NCBI GenBank assembly: GCA_944319935.1
Contig: CALUFM010000003.1
Span: forward strand, 62,001-126,000
Direction of reading: 5' to 3'
Origin: an uncultured Prevotella sp.
Lineage (GTDB): Bacteria; Bacteroidota; Bacteroidia; Bacteroidales; Bacteroidaceae
Length of the DNA stretch: 64,000 nucleotides
The notes beneath the pieces are model-generated. The model searched no databases and had not been told where the DNA came from. It was given only the letters and a program-made list of their open reading frames with translations. The number at the start of each line of letters is the position of its first letter. Positions within the stretch are counted from its first letter, which is position 1. Shown in pieces: positions 8,598 to 16,586 of the stretch. Both the position numbers and the translations under genes were made by a program.

Positions 8598-10047
8598 ACA
8601 GCCGAGCGTGTTGCGCTCGTTAGACTGGTGGACTATTGGCATTTACCTTGCGCTCTTAGCGTTCGGATGGCTGAGCGTGTGCGGCGCAAGCTACACTTAC
8701 GGCGACACTGACATCCTGAGCCTTGGCACGCGTTCGGGCATGCAGATTGTTTGGATTGGCACGTCGGTTTGCCTTGGCTTCGTGCTGCTGATGCTCGACG
8801 ACAGGTTTTATGACACGTTCGCCTACATTGTTTACGCAGTGCTTTTGTTGCTGCTTTTTGTCACGATATTCAACCCCCACGAAATCAAAGGCTCGCGCTC
8901 ATGGCTCGTGTTGGGGCCGTTGAGGCTTCAGCCGGCCGAGTTCGCCAAGTTCGCCACGGCCTTGGCTGTGGCGAAGCTGATGAGTTCGTACGGCTTCAAC
9001 ATCCACCGTTGGAAGGACTTTGCCACCGCCTGCGCCGTAGTCCTGCTGCCAATGCTGTTCATCGTGGCGCAGAAAGAGACGGGTTCAGCCCTCGTCTACA
9101 TCGCTTTCTTCCTTATGTTTTACCGTGAGGGGATGCCTGGCAGCGTGCTGTTTACGGGCGTGGCGATGATTGTTTACTTTGTTGTCGGCATACGTTACGA
9201 GCAAACATTGCTGCTTGACACGGGCACGTCAGTGGGCAAGTTCGTTGTCCTGCTGCTTGTGCATGTGTTCTCGTCAGCCATGGTCTATGCCTATTGCAAG
9301 GACAAGCGTCAGGCTCTTGTCATGATAGGTTACACTATCGGGGCCACTCTCCTTGCGTTTCTTTTCGCCGAGTTTGTCATTCCTTTCGACATCGTGTGGG
9401 TGCAGTTGGCGGCCAGCTTGTTCCTTATAGGCCATTTGGCTTACAACGCCTTGAGGCAGCGCGCGCGCAATTATTTCTTCATCGCGTTGTTCGCGGTCGG
9501 CTCGATAGCCTTCTTCTATTCGGCCGACTATATGCTCAACAACGTGCTGAAGCCTCACCAGCGTGTGCGTATCAACGTCTTGCTCGGCCTTGACGAAGAC
9601 CTTTCAGGCGCGGGTTACAATGTGCATCAGAGCGAAATCGCCATCGGGTCGGGCGGACTGAAGGGCAAGGGCTTCCTGAACGGGACGCAGACCAAGCTGA
9701 AGTTTGTGCCCGAGCAGGACACCGACTTCATTTTCTGCACCGTAGGCGAGGAGGAAGGCTTTATCGGTTCGGCAAGTGTGCTGTTGTTGTTCCTCGCCCT
9801 GATATTGCGGCTAATCAAGCTGGCCGAGCGGCAGACGTTCAAGTTCGGCCGCATTTACGGCTATTGCGTGTTGAGCATATTCCTGTTCCATGTGTTCATA
9901 AATGTCGGCATGGTGCTTGGCCTGACGCCCGTCATCGGCATCCCGCTGCCATTCTTCAGTTATGGCGGTTCGTCTCTTTGGGGCTTCACCATCCTGCTTT
10001 TCATATTCCTGAGGATTGATGCCGGGCGCAACATCGTCAGGACCTGA
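8578..10047 (+). CDS. rodA: Lipid II polymerase RodA (SEDS family)
   Basis: RodA polymerizes lipid II into glycan strands in complex with PBP2. It is a polytopic membrane protein (about ten segments), with the SEDS motifs KGSRSWLVLGPLRLQPAEFAK near the N-terminus and the C-terminal HxS/GIPLPFFSYGGSSLWGF motif. The frame is open from an ATG at 8551, but the start at 8578 (MVRQTDKQ...SLDWWTI) matches known RodA N-termini and leaves a 20-bp overlap with mrdA, so it is preferred. It is the last gene of the elongation operon and is followed by a terminator. Confidence 0.94.
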   Translation: MVRQTDKQPSVLRSLDWWTIGIYLALLAFGWLSVCGASYTYGDTDILSLGTRSGMQIVWIGTSVCLGFVLLMLDDRFYDTFAYIVYAVLLLLLFVTIFNPHEIKGSRSWLVLGPLRLQPAEFAKFATALAVAKLMSSYGFNIHRWKDFATACAVVLLPMLFIVAQKETGSALVYIAFFLMFYREGMPGSVLFTGVAMIVYFVVGIRYEQTLLLDTGTSVGKFVVLLLVHVFSSAMVYAYCKDKRQALVMIGYTIGATLLAFLFAEFVIPFDIVWVQLAASLFLIGHLAYNALRQRARNYFFIALFAVGSIAFFYSADYMLNNVLKPHQRVRINVLLGLDEDLSGAGYNVHQSEIAIGSGGLKGKGFLNGTQTKLKFVPEQDTDFIFCTVGEEEGFIGSASVLLLFLALILRLIKLAERQTFKFGRIYGYCVLSIFLFHVFINVGMVLGLTPVIGIPLPFFSYGGSSLWGFTILLFIFLRIDAGRNIVRT

Positions 10048-10076
10048 TTGCTCCGTTTGGGGCGTTGTGAGATGTA

Positions 10077-10115
10077 AAATGGCGTGTATCGCGATGCGAT
10101 ATACGCCATTTTTTT
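10077..10115 (+). terminator. Terminator of the mreB-rodA operon
   Basis: A 16-bp stem (AAATGGCGTGTATCGC / GCGATATACGCCATTT, with G-T pairs) and 3-nt loop are followed by a T-run, 30 bp after the rodA stop. Confidence 0.88.
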
Positions 10116-10267
10116 ACTGTGGAACATCAGTTTGGCTGTAAGCCATTTTTCCCCTGTGGACATCCGCAAGCTGTCAAGCGTGCCCTGTGGCGATTTGCAG
10201 GTATATCCATTTTTATTTGTACCATTGATGTTCCCCCAATTCACCCGGATGTGGATTAAGGCGTTTC

Positions 10268-10362
10268 GTGCTGTAAGAGATGGCCTTTCGCCTTGCGTTT
10301 TGGCGCATATTGCGCTGTAAACGGCTGCCTTTTGCAGGGCGTTTTGCAACAGCTTGACTGTT
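10268..10362. repeat. Member of a dispersed GGCCTTT-containing intergenic repeat family
   Basis: This part of the 394-bp rodA-guaD gap is built of short units such as GAGATGGCCTTTCGCCTTGCG and GGCTGCCTTTTGCAGGGCG. Similar unit strings occur at 15774-15870, 26758-26846, 47985-48064 and 52612-52694. No gene is seen. Confidence 0.4.
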
Positions 10363-10387
10363 AACGCTTTATGAAATGGATGAAAAT

Positions 10388-10421
10388 AAAAGGCGGACGC
10401 TGTTTGAAGTGTCCGCCTTTT
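10388..10421 (-). terminator. Terminator of guaD
   Basis: The stem AAAAGGCGGAC / GTCCGCCTTTT extends inward with a few further pairs. On the minus strand it is followed by TTTATTTTC, 20 bp beyond the guaD stop. It may act in both directions. Confidence 0.75.
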
Positions 10422-10441
10422 AGGTTTTAAACTGGTGTTTG

Positions 10442-10909
10442 TCAGTATTCTGTCTTGTCTTCCTTGCCTTGCCATGCCTCGAAAGCCTTGATGGCTTCGT
10501 TGCGGAGCATGGCCTCGGCGGGCAGCTTGCGCTTGTCTTGCGGCAGGGCAAGCTCGTCGTAGATGAACGAGTCGTCAAAGCCGATGGCCTTGGCGTCAGC
10601 CTTCGTGTTGGCATAATATACCTTCTTGAGCCTTGCCCAGTAGATTGCGCCGAGGCACATCGGGCACGGTTCGCACGACGTGAAAATCTCGCAGTCAGAC
10701 AGGTTGAACGTGTCCAACCGTTGCGACGCGCTGCGTATCGCGCTCACTTCCGCATGTGCGGTAGGGTCGTTGTTGGCCGTCACACGGTTCACGCCCGTGG
10801 CTATTATCTCGCCGTCGCGCGCTATGACGGCACCGAACGGGCCGCCACCGTTGGCCACGTTCTCAATCGAGAGCCTTATGGCCTCGCGCATGAGTTCGTC
10901 GTTGTTCAT
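10442..10909 (-). CDS. guaD: Guanine deaminase
   Basis: It probably converts guanine to xanthine plus ammonia in purine salvage. The 155-residue protein carries the zinc deaminase motifs DPTAHAEVSAIR (His ligand and catalytic Glu) and SCEPCPMCLGAIYWAR (two Cys ligands). GFDDSFIY and a C-terminal FEAWQGKEDKTEY fit the small B. subtilis-type GuaD and not tRNA adenosine deaminase TadA. The frame is open upstream to 10972, but those residues fall in an inverted repeat, and MNNDELM at 10909 is the natural start. Specificity is inferred from similarity; another nucleobase deaminase is possible. Confidence 0.88.
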   Translation of the reverse strand: MNNDELMREAIRLSIENVANGGGPFGAVIARDGEIIATGVNRVTANNDPTAHAEVSAIRSASQRLDTFNLSDCEIFTSCEPCPMCLGAIYWARLKKVYYANTKADAKAIGFDDSFIYDELALPQDKRKLPAEAMLRNEAIKAFEAWQGKEDKTEY

Positions 10910-10915
10910 ATTTTC

Positions 10916-11029
10916 AGCAGACAAGTAAACAAGTGACGAGCAGGCAAGTAGGTTTGCAACGCTGGCAAACAAGCGGCAAACGGCAAGGCTGATTACCTTG
11001 TCTGCTTGTCACTTGTTTACTTGTCTGCT
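10916..11029. repeat. Inverted repeat with 35-nt arms between asnS and guaD
   Basis: Arms 10916-10950 and 10995-11029 are reverse complements; the outer 22 nt (AGCAGACAAGTAAACAAGTGAC) match perfectly and the rest with a few mismatches. The arms themselves contain repeated CAAGT and CAGACAAG words. It fills the whole gap between the asnS stop and the guaD start and would form a long hairpin in the transcript. Confidence 0.8.
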
Positions 11030-11038
11030 ACGAAAAAC

Positions 11039-12442
11039 TTAGAATTCAGCGTTCTTCGGCGTACGCGGGAACGGGATGACGTCGCGTATGTTCTGCATGC
11101 CCGTAACGAACAGGATGAGACGCTCGAAGCCCAGTCCGAAGCCTCCGTGGGGGCATGTGCCGTACTTGCGGGTGTCGAGATACCACCACATGTCCTTCAT
11201 CGGGATGTTGCGCTCCTCGATTTCGCCCATCAGCTTGTCGTAGTTCTCTTCGCGCACGCTGCCTCCGATGATTTCTCCGATTTGCGGGAACAGCACGTCC
11301 GTGCCCTGCACGGTCTTGCCGTCGTCGTTGATTTTCATGTAGAACGCCTTGATGGCCTTCGGGTATCCGGTCATGATGACAGGCTTCTTGAAGTGCTGCT
11401 CTACCAGGTAACGCTCGTGTTCGCTGGCCAAGTCCATGCCCCATGATACGGGGAACTCGAACTTGTGGCCGTTCTTCACCGCCTCCTCAAGTATGCGTAT
11501 GCCCTCGGTGTACTCAAGGCGGACAAACTCCTCGCTTACAACAGAGTTGAGGCGGTCGAGCAGTGACTTGTCAATCATTTTGTTCAGGAACTCAAGGTCG
11601 TCCTTGCAGTTGTCCAAAGCCCACTGCACGCAATACTTGATGAAGTCCTCCTCGAGGTCCATTAGGTCGTCAAGGTCGATGAAAGCGACCTCTGGCTCAA
11701 TCATCCAGAACTCCGCCAAGTGGCGTGGAGTGTTTGAGTTCTCGGCGCGGAACGTAGGGCCGAAAGTGTAAATTGCGCCCAATGCGGTCGCGCCCAACTC
11801 GCCCTCAAGCTGTCCGCTGACGGTCAGCGAGGTCTGCTTTCCGAAGAAGTCGTCATCGTAAATGATTTTCCCGTCCTCGTCTTTCTTCAGGTCATAGAGG
11901 TTTTTCGTTGTCACCTGGAACATCTGTCCCGCGCCCTCGCAGTCGCTCGCGGTGATGAGCGGCGTGTGGAAATAGAAGAAGCCGTGGTCATGGAAGTATT
12001 TGTGTATGGCTATGGCCATGTTGTGGCGTATGCGCATCACGGCCCCGAAGGTGTTTGTCCTGAGGCGCATGTGGGCGTACTGGCGCATGTATTCGAAGCT
12101 CTGCCCCTTCTTCTGCATTGGGTAGTCGCTGCCGCAGAGGCCGTAAACCTCCAGCTCGCGGCATTGCAGCTCTACGCTCTGGCCCGCTCCCTGGCTCTCT
12201 ACCAATTCGCCGTTCACGTTGATGCATGCTCCGGTCGTTATCTGTTTCAGTGTTTCCGTGTCGAACTTTGACGGGTCAACAACAACCTGTACGTTCTTGA
12301 TTGTTGAGCCGTCGTTCAGCGCGATGAAGTCAACCGACTTGCTGCTGCGGTGGGTGCGCACCCATCCGCGCACGTTTACTATTGTTCCGAAGTCAGTGCG
12401 ACGCAGCACGTCCACTACTTTTGTCCTTTTGATTTTTTCCAT
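11039..12442 (-). CDS. asnS: Asparaginyl-tRNA synthetase
   Basis: AsnRS charges tRNA-Asn. The 467-residue class II enzyme has the N-terminal OB-fold anticodon-binding domain ([21 protein letters not shown]). The class II core follows, with motif 1 near [18 protein letters not shown], motif 2 around [25 protein letters not shown], and motif 3 [22 protein letters not shown]. The length and the FRAENSNT signature favour AsnRS over AspRS. It is transcribed toward guaD, with an inverted repeat on either side. Confidence 0.96.
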   Translation of the reverse strand: MEKIKRTKVVDVLRRTDFGTIVNVRGWVRTHRSSKSVDFIALNDGSTIKNVQVVVDPSKFDTETLKQITTGACINVNGELVESQGAGQSVELQCRELEVYGLCGSDYPMQKKGQSFEYMRQYAHMRLRTNTFGAVMRIRHNMAIAIHKYFHDHGFFYFHTPLITASDCEGAGQMFQVTTKNLYDLKKDEDGKIIYDDDFFGKQTSLTVSGQLEGELGATALGAIYTFGPTFRAENSNTPRHLAEFWMIEPEVAFIDLDDLMDLEEDFIKYCVQWALDNCKDDLEFLNKMIDKSLLDRLNSVVSEEFVRLEYTEGIRILEEAVKNGHKFEFPVSWGMDLASEHERYLVEQHFKKPVIMTGYPKAIKAFYMKINDDGKTVQGTDVLFPQIGEIIGGSVREENYDKLMGEIEERNIPMKDMWWYLDTRKYGTCPHGGFGLGFERLILFVTGMQNIRDVIPFPRTPKNAEF

Positions 12443-12464
12443 TTCGTATTTTTATTAAATCGGT

Positions 12465-12571
12465 AATTGAAAATTGAGAATGGAAAATTATGATTACCCT
12501 GCGCCTTAGGCGATGTCTTGGTAAGTAAAAGTAATCACAATTTTCAATTCCCAATTCTCAATCCTACAATT
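12465..12571. repeat. MITE-like inverted repeat, copy A
   Basis: The left arm (AATTGAAAATTGAGAATGG... ending ATGATTAC) and right arm (starting GTAATCACAATTTTCAATTC) are imperfect reverse complements around a 32-nt centre. It lies between the rlu stop and the asnS start. It is clearly related to copy B at 14085-14197, through ATTGAGAATGG and ATGATTACC near the arms. Confidence 0.75.
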
Positions 12572-12580
12572 AAAATATGA

Positions 12581-14041
12581 TTATTCAAAGGCTCCCATGC
12601 GCAGCATGTCAACTTCCTTTTCGGTCAGGAAACGCCAGTCGCCGCGGCGCAGGTTCTTCTTTGTCAGTCCGGCGAAGAGTACTCGGTCGAGTTTCACAAC
12701 CCTGTATCCAAGGTGTTCGAAGATGCGGCGCACTATGCGGTTCTTGCCGCTGTGTATCTCTATTCCCACCTGGCTCTTGTCCGTCGGGCTTGCGTATTCG
12801 ATGGCGTCGGCGTGTATTTCACCGTCGTCAAGCGTGATGCCGGAGGCTATCTGCTGCATGTCGTGGGCGGTGACGTTCTTGTCAAGGAACACGTGATACA
12901 CCTTCTTCTTCAGGAATTGCGGGTGAGTCAGCTTGCTGGCCAAGTCGCCGTCGTTGGTGAGAAGCAGCACACCAGTAGTGTTGCGGTCAAGTCTTCCTAC
13001 GGGGTAGATGCGCTCCGGGCATGCACCTTTCACCAAGTCCATCACGGTTTTGCGCTGTTGCGGGTCGTCGCTGGTGGTCACCGTGTCTTTCGGCTTGTTC
13101 AGGAGGACGTATACTTTCTTCTCCATCTTCACCAATTGGTCGTGGAACTTCACCTCGTCAGTGCGCAAGACCTTTGTTCCAAGTTCGGTAACAACCTTGC
13201 CGTTGACGCTCACCACGCCCGCCTGTATGTATTCGTCGGCCTCGCGGCGGCTGCATATTCCTGCGTTGGCGAGGAACTTGTTGAGGCGCACGGGCACTGT
13301 CGGGTCGATGTGTTCCTCCTTGTATTCTATGCGTTTCTTCAGGCTGTACTTTGCGTTCGGGTCGTAGTCAGGCGTGCGCTGGCGGTATCCGCCCTGGCGG
13401 TTGTATCCACCTTGGCGCGGCTGTCCGTACTGGTTGCGCTGGTATCCGCCGCGCTGGTATCCCTGTTGGCGCGGCTGGTATCCGCCCTCGCCTTGGTTGG
13501 CGTTGTATCGCGGACGGTAACCCGTCTGCGGCCTTTGGCCGTACTGCGACTGCCTGGGCTGGTATCCGCCCTCGCCCTGGTTGGCGTTATAGCGCGGACG
13601 GTAGCCTGTCTGCGGCCTCTGGCCGTACTGCGACTGCCTGGGCTGGTATCCGCCTTCGCCCTGGTTGGCGTTATATCGCGGACGGTAGCCCGTCTGCGGC
13701 CTTTGTCCGTACTGCGACTGGCGCGGCTGGTAGCCCTCTTCGCCCTCCTTGTTGTAGTGCGGCTGGTGCGCTCCCGGCTGTCCGGCGTTGTATCGCGGAC
13801 GGTAAGTGCGCTGCCCCGCGCCTTGCTGCAGGCCTGCGCCAAAGCCTTCGGGACGGAAGCCGCCCTCTTCGTTGTTGTAACTGCGGTTTGGCGTATAGGT
13901 GCGCTGCACCCTTATCCTCGGGCGCATCGGCCTGTCGCCTCTCTGATTGTTAAAGCCTTCAGTCTGCTTGTAGCCCTCACGGCTGCTTTCGGTTTGCCCT
14001 GCAGACAAATTCTCGTTCTTGTTTTCCAATTCTTCTGACAT
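12581..14041 (-). CDS. RluB/RsuA-family pseudouridine synthase with long repeat-rich N-terminus
   Basis: The C-terminal 240 residues are a 23S/16S rRNA pseudouridine synthase: an S4 RNA-binding domain (RLNKFLANAGICSRREADEYI), then the catalytic domain with YPVGRLDRNTTGVLLLTNDG, whose Asp in GRLD is the nucleophile, and IEIHSGKNRIVRRIFEHLGY. The first 245 residues are low-complexity, rich in Gly, Arg, Gln and Tyr, and include three near-perfect 28-residue repeats (QYGQRPQTGYRPRYNANQGE core). Similar disordered extensions are known in Bacteroidetes RluB-like proteins and probably bind RNA. The exact target uridine (RluB, RluE or RluF type) is not decidable here. Confidence 0.92.
   Translation of the reverse strand: MSEELENKNENLSAGQTESSREGYKQTEGFNNQRGDRPMRPRIRVQRTYTPNRSYNNEEGGFRPEGFGAGLQQGAGQRTYRPRYNAGQPGAHQPHYNKEGEEGYQPRQSQYGQRPQTGYRPRYNANQGEGGYQPRQSQYGQRPQTGYRPRYNANQGEGGYQPRQSQYGQRPQTGYRPRYNANQGEGGYQPRQQGYQRGGYQRNQYGQPRQGGYNRQGGYRQRTPDYDPNAKYSLKKRIEYKEEHIDPTVPVRLNKFLANAGICSRREADEYIQAGVVSVNGKVVTELGTKVLRTDEVKFHDQLVKMEKKVYVLLNKPKDTVTTSDDPQQRKTVMDLVKGACPERIYPVGRLDRNTTGVLLLTNDGDLASKLTHPQFLKKKVYHVFLDKNVTAHDMQQIASGITLDDGEIHADAIEYASPTDKSQVGIEIHSGKNRIVRRIFEHLGYRVVKLDRVLFAGLTKKNLRRGDWRFLTEKEVDMLRMGAFE
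13473..13724 (-). repeat. Three 84-bp in-frame tandem repeats in the pseudouridine synthase gene
   Basis: Units begin at about 13473, 13557 and 13641 and differ by only a few bases. Each encodes 28 residues (GYQPRQSQYGQRPQTGYRPR plus YNANQGEG). A degenerate partial unit follows to about 13745. Unit number could vary by slippage without shifting the frame. Confidence 0.85.
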
Positions 14042-14084
14042 AATCTTAAAAGTTAATGCCTCACGGCGGTTAGTATTCTATTTG

Positions 14085-14197
14085 CAATTGAGAATGGATG
14101 ATTGATAATTATGATTACCTTATTGTCTCTTGTCCCGAAAGCCCTCGGCAAACAGGGGTAATCATAATTATCAATTCAGAATTTTCAATCATCAGTT
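14085..14197. repeat. MITE-like inverted repeat, copy B
   Basis: A perfect 19-nt inverted pair, ATTGATAATTATGATTACC at 14101-14119 and its complement at 14157-14175, is flanked by further imperfect arm sequence. It sits directly after the purB stop and is related to copy A. It could serve as a transcript 3' hairpin. Confidence 0.8.
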
Positions 14198-14199
14198 AT

Positions 14200-15546
14200 T
14201 TACATTCCCGTATAATTGTGCGGCGTGATGGCCATCAGTTCGGCTTTCACCTCGTCGCTTACGTTCAGTCCGTTGATAAATTCATGTATTGTTTCCTCGG
14301 TCATCTTCTTATTGGTGCGCGTAAGTGCTTTCAACGCCTCGTAAGGATGCGGGTAAGCCTCGCGGCGCAGTATGGTCTGTATGGCCTCGGCCACCACCGC
14401 CCACATGTCGTCGAGGTCGGTGTTGAGCTTGTCCTCGTTGAGTATGAGCTTGCGCAGGCCCTTCAGCGTGCTTTGCATGGCTATCATGCCGTGGCCCAAG
14501 GGCACGCCCACGTTGCGCAGCACGGTCGAGTCGGTGAGGTCGCGCTGGAGGCGGCTGACGGGCAGTTTGGCCGCCAGGAACTGGAGTATGGCGTTGGCGA
14601 TGCCGAGGTTGCCCTCGCTGTTCTCGAAGTCGATGGGGTTCACCTTGTGCGGCATCGCGCTTGAACCAACCTCGCCGGCCTTGATTTTCTGCTTGAAGTA
14701 TTCCATCGAGATGTACATCCAGAAGTCGCGGTCGAGGTCGATTATTATGGTGTTCAGGCGGCGCAGGGCGTCGAAGATGGAGCCGAGGCAGTCATAGTTG
14801 CTGATTTGCGTTGTCCACTGTTCGCGCTTCATCCCGAGCTTCTCGCTGACGAACTTGTCGCCGAACGCGCGCCAGTCATACGTGGGGTAGGCCACGTGGT
14901 GGGCGTTGTAGTTGCCCGTCGCGCCGCCGAACTTGGCCGTCACGGGGCACGCTTCGAGCTGCCTTAGCTGTTCGGTGAGGCGGTAGACGAACACCATCAC
15001 CTCCTTGCCGAGCCTCGTCGGAGAGGCCGGCTGGCCGTGCGTCTTGGCCAGCATGGGCACGTCTTTCCACTCGTCGGCATACTCCTGGAGCTGCTGTATG
15101 AGTTCTTTCAGCAGGGGGATGTACACCTCGTCGAGAGCCTCTTTTATCGAGAGGGGCACCGATGTGTTGTTGATGTCCTGCGAAGTGAGGCCGAAGTGGA
15201 TGAACTCCTTGTATTTGTCAAGTCCGCCGATGGCGTCAAACTGTTCCTTGATATAGTACTCCACGGCCTTCACGTCGTGGTTGGTCACGCTTTCAATTTC
15301 TTTCACACGGGCCGCCCCGGCCTCGTCGAACTTCAGGTAGATGTCGCGCAGGCGCGGGGCCAGCGACAGGTCGAAGTCCTTGAGTTGGGGTAGCGGAAGC
15401 TCGCACAGGGCGATGAAATATTCAATCTCCACACGTATGCGGTAACGTATGAGCGCGTACTCAGAGAAATAGTCGGCAAGCTGCGCCGTTTTTGACCTGT
15501 ATCGCCCGTCGATGGGGGATATGGCCGTAAGAATGTCAAGATTCAT
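14200..15546 (-). CDS. purB: Adenylosuccinate lyase
   Basis: PurB splits SAICAR and adenylosuccinate, releasing fumarate, in purine synthesis. The 448-residue protein has the fumarase/aspartase-superfamily signature GSSAMPHKVNPIDFENSEGN with the catalytic-loop Ser. Conserved TSQDINNTSV and KTHGQPASPTRLGKE segments are also present. The frame extends upstream to 15603, but MNLDILTAISPIDGRYRSK at 15546 is the conserved start, and a -7 box lies just upstream. It is in the same direction as the rlu-like gene and asnS. Confidence 0.96.
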   Translation of the reverse strand: MNLDILTAISPIDGRYRSKTAQLADYFSEYALIRYRIRVEIEYFIALCELPLPQLKDFDLSLAPRLRDIYLKFDEAGAARVKEIESVTNHDVKAVEYYIKEQFDAIGGLDKYKEFIHFGLTSQDINNTSVPLSIKEALDEVYIPLLKELIQQLQEYADEWKDVPMLAKTHGQPASPTRLGKEVMVFVYRLTEQLRQLEACPVTAKFGGATGNYNAHHVAYPTYDWRAFGDKFVSEKLGMKREQWTTQISNYDCLGSIFDALRRLNTIIIDLDRDFWMYISMEYFKQKIKAGEVGSSAMPHKVNPIDFENSEGNLGIANAILQFLAAKLPVSRLQRDLTDSTVLRNVGVPLGHGMIAMQSTLKGLRKLILNEDKLNTDLDDMWAVVAEAIQTILRREAYPHPYEALKALTRTNKKMTEETIHEFINGLNVSDEVKAELMAITPHNYTGM

Positions 15547-15570
15547 AAATATAATACGTATTAACGGCTG

Positions 15571-15578
15571 CAAAATTA
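15571..15578 (-). promoter_or_regulatory. -7 promoter box (TAATTTTG) of purB
   Basis: On the minus strand TAATTTTG matches TAnnTTTG, 25 bp upstream of the preferred purB start. No clear -33 box was found. Confidence 0.5.
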
Positions 15579-15773
15579 ATAATTTAAATCGACACCGTTG
15601 CACGCCGACGGCATAAATATTTGGTCTGTTTGCCGTATTTTAGGTTAAAATATGACAAACAGTGCATCCAGTGTGCGATTTTGCGCGTCAAGATGACATC
15701 ACCTTGACGCGCTTTGTGCCACATCTGTTGAGACGTCTGTCTGTGTGCTGTGTAACGTGTTGAGGGTCAATGT

Positions 15774-15870
15774 GTTGCAAAAGACCGTCTTTTAGGCTTC
15801 AAAAGATGCTTTTCCGCGTCGTGACATGCGGCCTTTTGCGTTGCGTAAGGCCGTGTTTTGTAGGGCGTCG
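15774..15870. repeat. Dispersed GGCCTTTT intergenic repeat in the purB upstream gap
   Basis: The 513-bp gap between purB and the small Cys-rich gene contains units such as TTGCAAAAGACCGTCTTTTAGG, GCGGCCTTTTGCGTTGCG and AAGGCCGTGTTTTGTAGG (split here into short words). They resemble strings at 48.0 kb and 52.6 kb. The rest of the gap shows no gene. Confidence 0.45.
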
Positions 15871-16003
15871 CGCCAGCCGGTGTCTCCCTGGCTGTCATGT
15901 GTCTCTCGTGCCGCCGTGGCGGGGTGTGGCGTTGTTTGGTTGCCCTGCCGGCCGATGTGTGCCAAATAACGCGCAAAAAAAGTCATAAAACAAAGTGCAT
16001 GTG

Positions 16004-16035
16004 TTTGTCGGCTGCGTATAAATCAAGTATCTTTG
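16004..16035 (+). promoter_or_regulatory. Promoter of the small Cys-rich gene
   Basis: TTTG (16004-16007), a 20-bp spacer and TATCTTTG (16028-16035) form a full Bacteroidetes promoter. This places the transcription start near 16042, so the usable start codon is the ATG at 16060. Confidence 0.85.
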
Positions 16036-16059
16036 CAGACTGAAACAACAACAAAGGTA

Positions 16060-16377
16060 ATGGCCAAATATTTGTCGATATTGTTTGCAGGCATGGTAGT
16101 GGCGTTGTCAACGCTGCCATGCTTTCTCGTCGACAAATGTTTGTTCGCAGATGCCGGGGGCGAGTGCGACTGCCGGCATGTAGGCGGTGATGACGCCGGA
16201 TGTTGCGACTGCTGTTCGCCTTTCATGCATTGTAGCACGTGCCCCGGCTGCGTCCGGCCCGAAATCGTGGTCTTCAGCAAGCCTGTGGAGACATTTACGG
16301 CGCACGTGGTTTTCTTTTACGACGACAGTTTTGTCGCAGTTTATCATCCGTCAATCTGGCGACCGCCAAGAGCCTGA
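16060..16377 (+). CDS. Small secreted Cys-rich protein (DUF6660-like)
   Basis: This 105-residue protein has a hydrophobic N-terminal export segment (YLSILFAGMVVALSTLPCF) and a Cys/His/Asp-rich centre with CDCRH, CCDCCS and CSTCPGC. The tail ends in YHPSIWRPPRA. The combination of Cys-rich centre and SIWxPP end matches the small DUF6660-type proteins found beside metal efflux or TonB receptor genes in Bacteroidetes. That family call is from memory and moderately sure. The upstream promoter rules out the longer frame. The next gene, a TonB receptor, starts 209 bp downstream in the same direction, so metal binding or sensing at the cell surface is a reasonable but unproven guess. Confidence 0.65.
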   Translation: MAKYLSILFAGMVVALSTLPCFLVDKCLFADAGGECDCRHVGGDDAGCCDCCSPFMHCSTCPGCVRPEIVVFSKPVETFTAHVVFFYDDSFVAVYHPSIWRPPRA

Positions 16378-16586
16378 CACCTTTACACACGTCTATTACA
16401 TTTCACAGCCCCGACCGACGGTGTACACGCGCCGTGCGTACTGACGCTGCGCTGCGTCCGTCTGTGTGGTTGCGCCACGGCGGCGGGGTAGGGTGGTACG
16501 TTCTTTTTCAACCCACGGCCATGACAGACCGGCATTATGGGGTAAAAGAACAAGACTTTCATAACATTTTAAACTGCGAAAAAACA

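Noticed and set aside
13473..13745. Regular repeats considered as a CRISPR array
   Set aside because: The units are 84 bp, contiguous, in frame and coding; there are no spacers.
12713..14038. A long open frame (441 codons) opposite the pseudouridine synthase gene
   Set aside because: It is low-complexity Ala/Val/Leu-rich antisense of the repeat-rich gene. The opposite strand has clear S4 and catalytic motifs.
16239..16586. Upstream extension of the TonB receptor frame
   Set aside because: The frame overlaps the small Cys-rich gene. A clear signal peptide starts at 16587, and no family member has the extra 116 residues.
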